Shown in pieces: positions 19,222 to 28,423 of a stretch of 64,000 bases of DNA. The DNA is taken from assembly GCF_028206795.1 (NCBI RefSeq), contig NZ_JAQLFJ010000005.1, positions 101,525 to 165,524 on the forward strand, in the 5' to 3' direction. Made by a program: the position numbers and the translations under genes. The DNA comes from Collinsella aerofaciens (GTDB lineage: Bacteria > Actinomycetota > Coriobacteriia > Coriobacteriales > Coriobacteriaceae). Positions within the stretch are counted from its first letter, which is position 1, and every line of letters begins with the position of its first letter. Under the pieces are notes generated by a model. The model was not told the origin of the DNA, ran no database searches, and saw only the letters and a list, made by a program, of their open reading frames with translations.

Positions 19222-20097
19222 GTGTCGTGGGTTACAGCAGCATTTGCATCAGCTTTCTTTGCCGGCATCACATCCATTTTGGCCAAATGCGGCATCAGGC
19301 ACACCGACTCCGACGTTGCAACCGCCATCCGTACTTGCGTGGTGCTCGTATTTGCCTGGGCAATGGCGGGCATTTCTGGATCCATCGGAGCAATCGGCGC
19401 CATTCCCGCCAAAGCCTGGCTATTCCTCACCCTCTCGGGACTCGCCACCGGCGCCTCGTGGATCTGTTACTTTAAGGCGCTCAGCATCGGAGACGTCAAC
19501 AAGGTTGTACCCGTCGACAAGATGAGCACCGTGCTCGCCGTGCTGATCGCCATAGTGCTTTTTGGTGAGACAGGCAACCTGGCGGTCAAGCTCGTGGGAA
19601 CCGCAGTTATCACGCTCGGCACGTTTTTGATGATCGAGAAAAAGCAGTCCGTCGGCGCAGAGCAAAAGCAAGACCGAGCCTGGCTCGCTTACGCCCTCGG
19701 CGCCGCCGTGTTCGCGGCACTCACCTCCGTCCTCGCCAAGATCGGCATCGAAGGTGTCGAGTCAAACCTGGCCACGGCAATCCGCACCTGTGTGGTACTT
19801 GTTATGGCATGGGCAATCGTGGCTGCCAAGGGAAAGCTGGAGCAGGTCGCGCGCATTGACCCGCGCGAACTCGCATTTCTTGCGGCATCGGGCATTGCGA
19901 CCGGCGCGTCGTGGCTGCTGTACTACTACGCCATCGCTGCAGGCCAGGTGTGCGTCGTCGTGCAAATCGACAAACTATCGATTGTCGTATCGGTGCTGTT
20001 CGCACGACTGGCCTTCAACGAAAAGCTGTCGCATCGAAGCGCCATCGGCCTTTTCCTCATCGTGCTGGGCACCGCCGCGCTCGCGATTTGGAAGTAG
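19222..20097 (+). CDS. EamA/DMT-family transporter
   Basis: A 291-residue protein of two clearly duplicated EamA halves. Each half carries DxATAIRTCVVLV and GxATGASWxxYY, so the internal duplication is strong. Ten spans are expected. Start GTG 19222 follows AGGAGG at 10 bases. It is separate from the ABC operon by 68 bases. Substrate unknown. Confidence 0.8.
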   Translation: MSWVTAAFASAFFAGITSILAKCGIRHTDSDVATAIRTCVVLVFAWAMAGISGSIGAIGAIPAKAWLFLTLSGLATGASWICYFKALSIGDVNKVVPVDKMSTVLAVLIAIVLFGETGNLAVKLVGTAVITLGTFLMIEKKQSVGAEQKQDRAWLAYALGAAVFAALTSVLAKIGIEGVESNLATAIRTCVVLVMAWAIVAAKGKLEQVARIDPRELAFLAASGIATGASWLLYYYAIAAGQVCVVVQIDKLSIVVSVLFARLAFNEKLSHRSAIGLFLIVLGTAALAIWK

Positions 20098-20191
20098 CGT
20101 CGGTGCCAGGCGAGATTCAGTCCACCCGCAAATCCGTGACACAGCGCCCACACCGGGCTTGAGATGTTTGTATTGACCGTGTGCTGCCGTG

Positions 20192-21496
20192 CTACTTGCG
20201 CAGCGGCTTGGGCAGCGGAATGCCGGCGGCGATAACGGCGGCGATGATCATACAGACGATACCCTTGAGCGGGAAGCACATGAGCAGCAGGCCCACGACC
20301 ATGACGGGCTGGCGCATGACGGCACCCATCGTCGATGCCGTGCAGACGGCGACGCAGAAGACCGGATCGGCGCCGGTGAGGATGGCAAGACCATAGCCCA
20401 GGCTCACGCCCGAGAAGATGACGGGGAAGAAGTGGCCGCCGCGCCAGCCCATGTTGATAAGGGCAGGGGTCAGCATGGCCTTGACAAGACCGGTTGCAAT
20501 AAGCACGCCGGCGGGGATGGCCATATAGGTCTCCATGAGCACATCGGCCTGCGTCTCGCCGGCAAACATGGTGTAGGGCAGGACCGTGCCGCAGATGGCG
20601 AGTGCCAGGCCGGCCAGCATGGCCTTGACGACCGGGCGCTCCCCTATGGCGTGGGCCAATGCCTCGCTCGCGTGCTCCGAGACAAAGTACAGCCAGCCAC
20701 AGACGGTACCGGCGAGAGACAGGGGGATAAGCCAGGCAAGCTCGAGGTTACCCACCTGGGCAGCCTCGAACCTCGGCATGCCCATGCCGCCACCCATAAG
20801 CTGGCCGAGCAGCAGATAGGTGCCCAGGCCGCCGGCAATCGCGATGCCGTAGACCACGGTCTTTTGCGCCTTGGGCAGCTTGATGGTGATTTCATCGGAC
20901 GCTGAGTCCTCATCGTCGTTGTCGCCCTGGCCGTCGGCACTACCGGCAAGCGGCGCCACAAAGCCAAATACGGGCGCGGTGAAGAGCGCCGTCAGGGCAG
21001 CCTGGGTGCCCAGCAGCGTGAGCTCCCTAAACTCGGCTCCAAAGCGACGCATGCGATCGCCGACCCAGCTGCACAGCCCCGCGATGACGCCGGTCAGTCC
21101 GGCTTCCGGTCCAATGCTTCCGCCAAACAGCAGCGGCAGCAATGCCGCGAGCGAAAGCTTGCCCAGGTTGTCGTACGGGTAGCGACCGTCTTGTTTAACC
21201 TTGGCCATCACCTGGTTGAGGTCATCGGTCTTGGTGCCCGTCATCTTTTCGTACAGGCCGATCAGCAGGCCGCCCAGCAGGCAGACGAAAAACGGATACG
21301 GCAAAAAACCGAACGGACCGCTCGCGAGCTCGGGCGAAGCGACGCCCAGCATATGCGGGATCTCGGTCCATAGATAGTCGATACCGTGCTCCATCGCAAA
21401 GAAAAACAGCCAGACCGCGGCGCCTGCAAACGCACCGGTCACGGCCACGCTCACTAAAAACAGCGCACGGTTTTTGGGTTTTGCAAGGTTGTCCAT
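20192..21496 (-). CDS. ClC-family chloride channel/antiporter
   Basis: A 434-residue membrane protein with ClC landmarks: GGSIGPEAGLTG (ion-binding loop, about residue 126), a conserved E in that motif, and GWRGGHFFPVIF (about residue 350). An acidic insert, ADGQGDNDDEDSASDE near residue 190, is unusual. Without a structure-based alignment, channel and Cl-/H+ or fluoride antiport cannot be separated. Ribosome site GGGAGG precedes ATG 21496. Confidence 0.85.
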   Translation of the reverse strand: MDNLAKPKNRALFLVSVAVTGAFAGAAVWLFFFAMEHGIDYLWTEIPHMLGVASPELASGPFGFLPYPFFVCLLGGLLIGLYEKMTGTKTDDLNQVMAKVKQDGRYPYDNLGKLSLAALLPLLFGGSIGPEAGLTGVIAGLCSWVGDRMRRFGAEFRELTLLGTQAALTALFTAPVFGFVAPLAGSADGQGDNDDEDSASDEITIKLPKAQKTVVYGIAIAGGLGTYLLLGQLMGGGMGMPRFEAAQVGNLELAWLIPLSLAGTVCGWLYFVSEHASEALAHAIGERPVVKAMLAGLALAICGTVLPYTMFAGETQADVLMETYMAIPAGVLIATGLVKAMLTPALINMGWRGGHFFPVIFSGVSLGYGLAILTGADPVFCVAVCTASTMGAVMRQPVMVVGLLLMCFPLKGIVCMIIAAVIAAGIPLPKPLRK

Positions 21497-21622
21497 CGGG
21501 ACCTCCCGTGGTCAAAATCGACAAAGATACGTTTTATTGTAGGACGGGCAGGGCGTGGGCGGGCCAACCATCTACGCCGCGAACAGCACCGTTGGGTGCC
21601 GCACGTGCGATGGGCCCAAGGC

Positions 21623-22156
21623 TCAGTTGCCGATAATCGATGCGATCTCGTCCAGGTCATCGGCAAAGTAGATGCCCTGCTGGCGCTGCGGGCTCGATAG
21701 GCCCTTGCCGATCATGTGCTCGAGCAGCGACTTGAGATCGTTGTAGTAACCGTCCAAGTTGTACAGGATGCACGGCGCGCTCAGATGCCCCAACGACACG
21801 GCCGACATGACCTCAGCGATCTCCTCGAGCGTGCCCGTGCCGCCCGGAAAGGCAATGAACGCATCGCCAAGCTCGATCATCTTGGCCTTGCGCTCGGCCA
21901 TGTCGCTCGCCACGATCAGGTCGTCGATACCATCGTGCTGAAACTCGGCCTCAATAAAAAAGCTTGGCTCCACGCCGGTCACATGCCCGCCGGCATCGAG
22001 CACGCTATCGGCGAGCGCACCCATCAGGCCCGATTTGGACCCGCCGTATACCAGCACGTGCCCGTTGGAGCCAATCCAGTTGCCCAGCTCTTGCACCGCA
22101 GGCAGAAACGCCGGGTCGTTACCGACGCTGGCGCCCAGGTATACCGTGATATTCAT
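21623..22156 (-). CDS. LOG-family protein
   Basis: A 177-residue Rossmann-like protein with VYGGSKSGLMGALAD and PGGTGTLEE, the LOG (lonely guy / TIGR00730) signatures. Family members hydrolyse nucleotide monophosphates, releasing free base (cytokinin-activating phosphoribohydrolase in plants); many bacterial copies act on AMP-like substrates or have unknown roles. ATG 22156 is preferred over TTG 22162 because GGGGG lies 8 bases upstream. It lies 37 bases past the K+ channel gene, on the same strand. Confidence 0.85.
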   Translation of the reverse strand: MNITVYLGASVGNDPAFLPAVQELGNWIGSNGHVLVYGGSKSGLMGALADSVLDAGGHVTGVEPSFFIEAEFQHDGIDDLIVASDMAERKAKMIELGDAFIAFPGGTGTLEEIAEVMSAVSLGHLSAPCILYNLDGYYNDLKSLLEHMIGKGLSSPQRQQGIYFADDLDEIASIIGN

Positions 22157-22192
22157 ATTCAATCCCCCTCGTCGTGACGCGCGGCGCCCGTT

Positions 22193-22618
22193 CTAGCGTT
22201 GGCGTCGGCGATATTCGCGCACACGGCGCGATAGGTCGGCAAGCTCGTCACGATCGAGCTCTTCCAAATGCTCCAGATCATCCATAAAGCACGCCATGGT
22301 GTCCTTTTGGCGCATCTTGATGAGCGTATTGCAGTAGCTCACCGCCACGCCCGTGAGCATGGCGATGTAGAAGATGCTGATGACGCTCAGGACAACGGTA
22401 ATCGCGCGGGCAACCGGCGTTTCGGCCGGGATATCGCCAAAGCCGATCGTCGAGACCGTCTCAAAGCTAAACCACAGGCCATCGCCAAACGTAAGGGTCG
22501 TGGGCTCGGACAGCCAGACGGCCGTCGAGCACAGCAGATAGAAAACGAGAAACAGGCCCGTGATGTGCGCAAAGCCAGCCTGGCGCAGCACATCGGCAAG
22601 CGTCCTCAACTTGTTCAT
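22193..22618 (-). CDS. Two-span K+ channel protein
   Basis: A 141-residue Ion_trans_2-type channel subunit: one span (HITGLFLVFYLLCSTAVWL), a pore helix with selectivity filter TIGFGDI, a second span (VVLSVISIFYIAMLTGV), and a cytoplasmic coiled or charged tail (LEHLEELDRDELADLSRRV). Filter GFGD in place of GYGD occurs in bacterial K+ channels. ATG 22618 is chosen, with AAAAGGGG ahead, over an in-frame start at 22723 that would run into a repeat. Likely co-transcribed with the LOG gene. Confidence 0.8.
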   Translation of the reverse strand: MNKLRTLADVLRQAGFAHITGLFLVFYLLCSTAVWLSEPTTLTFGDGLWFSFETVSTIGFGDIPAETPVARAITVVLSVISIFYIAMLTGVAVSYCNTLIKMRQKDTMACFMDDLEHLEELDRDELADLSRRVREYRRRQR

Positions 22619-22689
22619 CGCGACCCCTTTTCCCAGACGCCCCATCACATTCGCTCGGTATTGTCCCACGCCTCCCCCGCAAACGGAAC

Positions 22690-22745
22690 TAGTCATTGGG
22701 GACGTTCTTAAACGACTAGTCATTTAAGAACGTCCCCAATGACTA
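22690..22745. repeat. GTCCC-core palindrome, ACTAGT type
   Basis: Perfect 23-bp arms, each carrying CATTGGGGACGTTCTTAAA or its complement, around a 10-base loop containing ACTAGT. A close relative lies at 31771 and a decayed one at 9196. It sits between the channel gene and the kinase gene. Confidence 0.75.
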
Positions 22746-22831
22746 CCTAACCGTTTAGCGGTGCGGCGGCTGAGTGGGCAGGCTGGGCTGGTATCCTTAT
22801 GTGATATTGTCTCGACTCGATAGGATTTCAT

Positions 22832-25636
22832 GTGAAACCTTCCACCGTCCTTCGTTTGACTCTATATCGCACCCTGGCCGTCGCGCTTACCGCACTCGCC
22901 GTACTGAGCGCCGCCATGCCCGCCCCTGCCTTTGCCGCCGACTCCGACCAGCAGGTCAAGACGGTCCGCGTTGGCTGGCTCGTCAACAACAAAGGCTTCC
23001 AGGAAGGCACGCCGGGCGAGCGCCTCTCGGGATGGGGCTACGAGTACCTCCAGACCCTCTCGTATTACACAAAGGGCTGGCAATACGAATACGTTAGCGG
23101 CACCTTCTCCGAGCTTATGGACATGCTCGAGGCGGGCGAAATCGACCTCATGCCCAACATCTCGTATTCGGCAGAGCGCGAGCAGAAGCTGCTCTTTTCC
23201 TCGAACCCCGAGGGCACTGAGCGCTACTACGTCTACGCCAGGCCCGATCGCGACGACCTTGCCAAAGGCGACCCCCAGGCGCTCCAAGGCCTTACCATCG
23301 GCTGCAACGCCGGCGTTATGCAAACTATCGTCGGCCAGCAGTGGCTCGCCGACGAAGGCGTTACCTGCACCTATAAAGAAATCGACACCGGCAGTGCCCT
23401 CTTTGAGGCGCTTGCAGACGGCGAGGTCGACGCCGTCATCATGAACGACACCATTTCGTCGCCCGATGCGTCACCCATGTTCTACGTAGGCTCGAGCGAC
23501 TACTATTTTGCCGTTCCCAAAAGCCGCCCTGACCTGATGAACGACATCAACGCCGCCATGGCGACCATCGCCCGCGATAACCCGCGCTATAACGAGGAAG
23601 TCAAATCGAGTTACTCGACCCAAAACAGTGGCTCGTCATCGCTCACCGGCACCGAGACCACCTGGCTCAAAGAAAACGGCAATACCATCACGCTCGGCTA
23701 TCTTAAAAACCAACTTCCCTACTGTACGCAAAATGACGACGGCGAAATGGAAGGGTCGCTCGCCTCGCTTGCAACGACGTTGCACGACAAGTTTGGCATT
23801 ACGGTCAATACAATCGCACTCTCGAACAACAAGCAAATGATCAAAGCCCTTTCCAACGGAACCATCGATGTCGCCCTGCCGTTGTTTCGCGACTACTGGC
23901 TCGCCGAGCAGACTGGGGTCATCCAGTCAAACTCGATGGGAACGGTTTCGCTGACCGCCATTCACAGTGGCAAAAACCTGAACAGCGACCTTAAGAACAT
24001 CGCTTGTACAAAGAGCACAATCGTTAACCGTTTTGAGCTCGAAAGTCTCTTTCCGAACGCAACGGTAACCGAGTATTCGAATGACGGCGAGGTGCTCAAA
24101 GCCCTCAATGAGGGGAAGGCACGTTGCATCATTGTCCCCAGCACGCGCCTGGAAACTCTCCGCGACATCTACGACATCGAGGATTTCGAAACACAGGAAC
24201 TCACCAACACGGCGCAACTATCGTGTTTAATTTCGCGCGGCAAGCCCGAGCTGCTGGGAATCATCAATAAGGGCATCGTCAATGCAGGTGAATCGCTCTC
24301 TGCAAACAGCTATTTCCCCACATCGTACTCGGCGCAAGAATCGGATGCGTTCCGACTTCTCTACCGCAACCGCATCGTCATTGCGGCAGTCGTCATCTGC
24401 ATTTTGCTCACCGGCATCGTCATCCTTGTCTGGTCGCTTTACCGCGCACAGGAGGAACGGCAGAAAGCCGATGCCGCCAACGCCGCCAAAACCGCTTTCC
24501 TCACGCGCATGAGCCACGACATCCGCACGCCGCTCAACGGCATCCTGGGCCTTATCGAAATTGAGGAATTGAGAGAAGGCGACATGCAGGTCGCCCGCGA
24601 AAGCCGCGCCAAGGCGCGCGTTGCCGCCAATCACCTGCTGTCACTGATTAACGACATCCTCGAGATGGGCAGGATCGAGGAGCGCAAAGTGACGCTCGAG
24701 CACGAATCATTCAACCTTAAAGAGCTGTGCGACAATGCGCTCGTACTGTGCAAGCTCCGCGCATCGGACCGCGGCATAACCATGCTCGACACCAGCGAGC
24801 CCTACGCTGTCGACCAATATATGATCGGCAGCCCCACCCATATTCGGCAGATCCTTGTCAACCTGCTCGACAACAGCATCAAGTACAACAAGCGCGGAGG
24901 CACCGTCACGTTCTCATCGACCATCAAACCGGTCGACGACGAGCACGCCGTGTTTTGCTTTAGCGTCTCGGATACCGGCATTGGTATGACATCCGAGTTT
25001 TTGGCACACATTTACGAGCCGTTTGCCCAGGAAGGCGACGATGCGCGCAGCAAGTTCCAAGGAACCGGCATTGGCATGTCTATCGTCAAATCGCTCATCG
25101 ATATGATGGGCGGCACGATTGAGATTTCGAGTGAGGTTGGCGTAGGGAGTACGTTTAATGTCCATATTCCGCTCGAGATCGACAAGAACCCTCAGGCAAA
25201 AGAACGTACGGACGAGCAGGCATACAGTTGCTCGCTTGCAGACATGAACGTTCTTTTGGCAGAAGATAACGAGCTCAATGCCGAGATTGCCCAGGCTCTG
25301 CTCGAACGCGAGGGCATCGTCGTAACTCGCGCCGCCGACGGCAACGAAGCGGTCGACCTATACGTTGGCCGTCCCGCGGGTAGCTTCGATGCGATTCTAA
25401 TGGACATCATGATGCCGGGCATGGACGGCTACGAGGCAACCCGCGCGATCCGCCTGAGCGAAAAGGCCGATGCGGCCGACATCCCCATCATCGCGCTCAC
25501 CGCCAACGCCTTTGCCGAAGACGCCAAGGCGGCACACGACGCCGGCATGAACGCCCATCTGCCCAAACCGCTCGACTTTAACAAGCTCAAAAACATACTC
25601 GCCTGTATCAAGAAAAACGGGGCTGTTTCGCTATAG
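22832..25636 (+). CDS. BvgS/EvgS-like hybrid sensor histidine kinase with two SBP_bac_3 domains
   Basis: A 934-residue protein: signal peptide (1-35, ending AFAAD), two tandem periplasmic-binding (SBP_bac_3) domains (about 42-275 and 285-500), one membrane span (IVIAAVVICILLTGIVILV, about 512-530), then HisKA with H562 (MSHDIRTP). HATPase_c follows (NLLDNSIKYN, DTGIGM, GTGIGMSIVK), and a receiver domain carries D861 (LMDIMMPGMDG). No Hpt or DNA-binding output is fused, so phosphate must pass to a partner not in this window. The extracellular domains suggest sensing of an amino acid or similar solute. Start GTG 22832 follows AGGA. Confidence 0.9.
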   Translation: MKPSTVLRLTLYRTLAVALTALAVLSAAMPAPAFAADSDQQVKTVRVGWLVNNKGFQEGTPGERLSGWGYEYLQTLSYYTKGWQYEYVSGTFSELMDMLEAGEIDLMPNISYSAEREQKLLFSSNPEGTERYYVYARPDRDDLAKGDPQALQGLTIGCNAGVMQTIVGQQWLADEGVTCTYKEIDTGSALFEALADGEVDAVIMNDTISSPDASPMFYVGSSDYYFAVPKSRPDLMNDINAAMATIARDNPRYNEEVKSSYSTQNSGSSSLTGTETTWLKENGNTITLGYLKNQLPYCTQNDDGEMEGSLASLATTLHDKFGITVNTIALSNNKQMIKALSNGTIDVALPLFRDYWLAEQTGVIQSNSMGTVSLTAIHSGKNLNSDLKNIACTKSTIVNRFELESLFPNATVTEYSNDGEVLKALNEGKARCIIVPSTRLETLRDIYDIEDFETQELTNTAQLSCLISRGKPELLGIINKGIVNAGESLSANSYFPTSYSAQESDAFRLLYRNRIVIAAVVICILLTGIVILVWSLYRAQEERQKADAANAAKTAFLTRMSHDIRTPLNGILGLIEIEELREGDMQVARESRAKARVAANHLLSLINDILEMGRIEERKVTLEHESFNLKELCDNALVLCKLRASDRGITMLDTSEPYAVDQYMIGSPTHIRQILVNLLDNSIKYNKRGGTVTFSSTIKPVDDEHAVFCFSVSDTGIGMTSEFLAHIYEPFAQEGDDARSKFQGTGIGMSIVKSLIDMMGGTIEISSEVGVGSTFNVHIPLEIDKNPQAKERTDEQAYSCSLADMNVLLAEDNELNAEIAQALLEREGIVVTRAADGNEAVDLYVGRPAGSFDAILMDIMMPGMDGYEATRAIRLSEKADAADIPIIALTANAFAEDAKAAHDAGMNAHLPKPLDFNKLKNILACIKKNGAVSL

Positions 25637-25677
25637 TTTGTGCTCAACCACTATGCGCAGTAGAAAGGAAGCCAACG

Positions 25678-26157
25678 ATGTTTAGGCCCTTACGTCGAAA
25701 GAAACGCGCCATCACCGACGAGGAAGCGCGCGAACTGCTCGCTACCTGCAAGCGCGGGGTCTTTGCCGTCAACGGCGATGATGGCTACCCGTACGCCATT
25801 CCCGTCAACTACTTCTTTGACGCCGAGCACGACAAGATTTATTTCCATGGCGCCAAGGCTGGCCACAAGGTCGATTCACTCAGGCATGATGATAAAGTCT
25901 GCTTTACCGTTTACGGCAACGAGTGGTACAAGGACGGCGACTGGGCTCCCTACGTTATGAGTACCGTTGTCTTTGGTCGTTGTCGCCTGGTAGATGAAGC
26001 GCCCGCGTTTATCGAGGACAAAGTCCGTCAGCTCGCGCTTAAGTACTACCCTTCTGTCGAAGAAGTCGAGGAGGAGATCGCCAAAGACATTAAGGGCGTC
26101 CAACTCTACGAGATTTCGATTGAGCATCTTTGCGGCAAGCAGATCCATGAAAAGTAA
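25678..26157 (+). CDS. NimA-like pyridoxamine 5'-phosphate oxidase-fold flavoprotein
   Basis: A 159-residue split-barrel protein. RGVFAVNGDDGYPYAIPVNYFF, then IYFHGAKAGHKVD and VCFTVYGNEWYK, is the layout of NimA-type nitroimidazole reductases and related FMN or heme-binding proteins. The catalytic-type histidine (GHKVD) is present. Activity on nitroimidazoles cannot be assumed. AAAGGA precedes ATG. It ends at a strong terminator shared with the opposing kinase gene. Confidence 0.8.
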   Translation: MFRPLRRKKRAITDEEARELLATCKRGVFAVNGDDGYPYAIPVNYFFDAEHDKIYFHGAKAGHKVDSLRHDDKVCFTVYGNEWYKDGDWAPYVMSTVVFGRCRLVDEAPAFIEDKVRQLALKYYPSVEEVEEEIAKDIKGVQLYEISIEHLCGKQIHEK

Positions 26158-26176
26158 GCCTAAAAGCAGGTCTTGC

Positions 26177-26233
26177 AAATAGCGATATGGCCCGGCTCCA
26201 ACCAACATTGGAACCGGGCCATATCGCTATTTA
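26177..26233. terminator. Long bidirectional terminator hairpin
   Basis: Perfect 19-bp stem (AAATAGCGATATGGCCCGG with its complement) around a 19-base loop with internal CCAA/TTGG pairing. It lies between convergent genes, and its right arm touches the stop codon of the minus-strand kinase. Confidence 0.85.
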
Positions 26234-28423
26234 TGAAGCGTCGGCGGCTAAGTGCGCGAGCGCCTCAACGAGCTCCTGCGCGCTCACGGGTTTGCTCAGA
26301 TGCGCGTCCATGCCCGCCTCGCGCGAAAGCCTACGGTCGTCGGCAAAGGCGTTGGCGCTCACGGCGATGATCGGCGTGGTCGCGGCGTCCTCGCGATCGA
26401 GCGCTCGAATCTGACGCGTGGCCTCAAGGCCATCGATGCCAGGCATCATAATGTCCATCAGCACCACGTCGTACTCGTGCGGTGCGCTCGCGGCAAACGT
26501 CTCGACGGCAGACTCGCCGTCCTTAGCATGCACCACGACGGCACCGGCACGGTCGAGCGTAAACTGTGCGATCTCGGCATTCAGGTCGTTATCCTCTACG
26601 AGCAAAACGCGCAAGCCCTGGAGCGCATCGTCGTCACCTGCATCCACGTGAACTGCCTGAGGAATCTCGGAGCGCTTGCACTTCTCAAACGGCAGGCGGA
26701 TGGTAAACGTCGTCCCCTGTCCCAAGGTACTCGTAAAGCTCATGGTTCCGCCCATAAGCTCGACCAGCTGCTTGGCAATAGACGCGCCCAGACCAGTTCC
26801 CGACGAAGCGCCTTCCACCTGTTGTTCCTCGCGGCTAAACGGCTCGTAGAGGTGCTGTTGGAACTCCTCGCTCATGCCAATGCCGTTATCGGCGATCGTG
26901 TATTCATAGACGGGGACACCGTCCACCGGCTCCACCTCGCGGCATGCCAGGCGAACATAGCCGCCCTGGCGGTTGTATTTAACGGCATTACCGGCAATAT
27001 TGAGCAACAGGCGCTTGAGGTGCGTCACGCTCACCCGGGCATAGGGATGATCGAGCGTCTGCTGGTCGCAGATAATTGTCACCAGGCGCTCCTCGGCCTG
27101 GCGCTCCAGAATATCGCACACCTCACGGTTGAGGGCCACCATATTTGTAGGCACGAGATTCAGGTCGACCTGCCCGCTCTCCAGGTGACTCATATCGAGT
27201 GCCTCGTTCGCAAGGTCGAGCAGCAGTCCCGATGCCGTCCAAATCTTTGAGCGGCACTCGGTCTGCTTCTGCAAGTCGTCTGCGTTGGCATTGCCCACCT
27301 CGACCATACCGCGAATGCCGTTGATGGGCGTGCGCAGGTCGTGGCTCATACGGCGCAAAAACTCCGTCTTTGCAGAGTTGGCAGACGAGGCCTCACGCGC
27401 CGCCTTTGCCAGCTTGTCGCCATAGCCGCGCTCCTGCAACAACAGGTCGGTCAAGCGTTGGCGCTCGGCGCGGCGGCGCGCCAACACGACAGCGGCTATA
27501 ACACCGCCGTAGAGCGCCAACACGCTGGCAACAACAACGGCGACGACCTCGAAGTAACGCTGCGCGGACGCATAGGTGTACACGTAATAATTGCACGCTT
27601 TACCAAATGTGCCCAGATACCACTCTCCGTTGGCATTGACCAATCTGACCTTACCAGCTAGGCAACGCTCCTTAATACCGTCAACTATGGTGGTATCTGT
27701 CACAGGCAAATCGAACACGCCCGATATGGTGGGTTCAACGGCATTGGTCGCAACGACCATGCCGTCGTTTTCAATCACGATACTGCCGCTATCGATGGTC
27801 TCATAACCATCGAGCAGGCTCTGCAACTTGAGCGTATTGCTCGCAACCGCCTTGGCGCTCTGGTGCCTCACCGCGACAACGATGCCTTCACCGTCCCGCC
27901 GGGCCACGCAGCCAATGTCTGCGACCGAATCATCCGCAAGCGTAATGCGAGCGGTATAGGACTTAAGCGGATGGGCTGCCACCTCCAGCACTGGCGTCTT
28001 TTTGAGATTCGCGGCGAGCGACTCGTAGCTCACGTTATCCGTCGAGGACTCGGACACCAAGTTGCCCGATGCGTCCGTCACGATCAGCGCTGTCACATTA
28101 AACTGGTCAGCATATTGCTCCAACGTAGCGTTATCCACCGAGCCGTCGCGCTCCATATCACGCGCCGCCTCTCCGGCAATCTCCATAACGCGAATCAGGT
28201 TTTTGGTCGCATAGGCGTTGTTGAACGCATCGTAGGAAAGGCTCTGCGTCGCCACGTAATTGACAGCGTCGGCAAAGCGCTGCTCGGCCTGAGCTGTCGT
28301 GTAGCTGTAGCTCATCACGCCGGCAACAGCCGAGAGCGCTATCCCCAACAGGACGACGATGAGCCATTCCCGTGCCGAACGATCGCCCCGCTCCTGAGCG
28401 GTGTGGTCGGACGCATCAATCAT
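26231..28423 (-). CDS. Hybrid sensor histidine kinase with extracellular sensor
   Basis: A 730-residue protein. Membrane span 1 is about residues 20-43 and a Cache-like extracellular domain runs from about 45 to 290. Span 2 (about 292-316) is followed by HisKA with H361 (RMSHDLRTP), HATPase_c (NIAGNAVKYN, DNGIGM, GTGLGASIAK) and a receiver with D657 (LMDIMMPGIDG). No output domain. It overlaps the upstream lipoprotein gene by four bases (ATGA), so the binding protein and kinase are made together and probably form one sensory unit. Architecture parallels the kinase at 22832, with the sensor split into a separate lipoprotein. Confidence 0.88.
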   Translation of the reverse strand: MIDASDHTAQERGDRSAREWLIVVLLGIALSAVAGVMSYSYTTAQAEQRFADAVNYVATQSLSYDAFNNAYATKNLIRVMEIAGEAARDMERDGSVDNATLEQYADQFNVTALIVTDASGNLVSESSTDNVSYESLAANLKKTPVLEVAAHPLKSYTARITLADDSVADIGCVARRDGEGIVVAVRHQSAKAVASNTLKLQSLLDGYETIDSGSIVIENDGMVVATNAVEPTISGVFDLPVTDTTIVDGIKERCLAGKVRLVNANGEWYLGTFGKACNYYVYTYASAQRYFEVVAVVVASVLALYGGVIAAVVLARRRAERQRLTDLLLQERGYGDKLAKAAREASSANSAKTEFLRRMSHDLRTPINGIRGMVEVGNANADDLQKQTECRSKIWTASGLLLDLANEALDMSHLESGQVDLNLVPTNMVALNREVCDILERQAEERLVTIICDQQTLDHPYARVSVTHLKRLLLNIAGNAVKYNRQGGYVRLACREVEPVDGVPVYEYTIADNGIGMSEEFQQHLYEPFSREEQQVEGASSGTGLGASIAKQLVELMGGTMSFTSTLGQGTTFTIRLPFEKCKRSEIPQAVHVDAGDDDALQGLRVLLVEDNDLNAEIAQFTLDRAGAVVVHAKDGESAVETFAASAPHEYDVVLMDIMMPGIDGLEATRQIRALDREDAATTPIIAVSANAFADDRRLSREAGMDAHLSKPVSAQELVEALAHLAADAS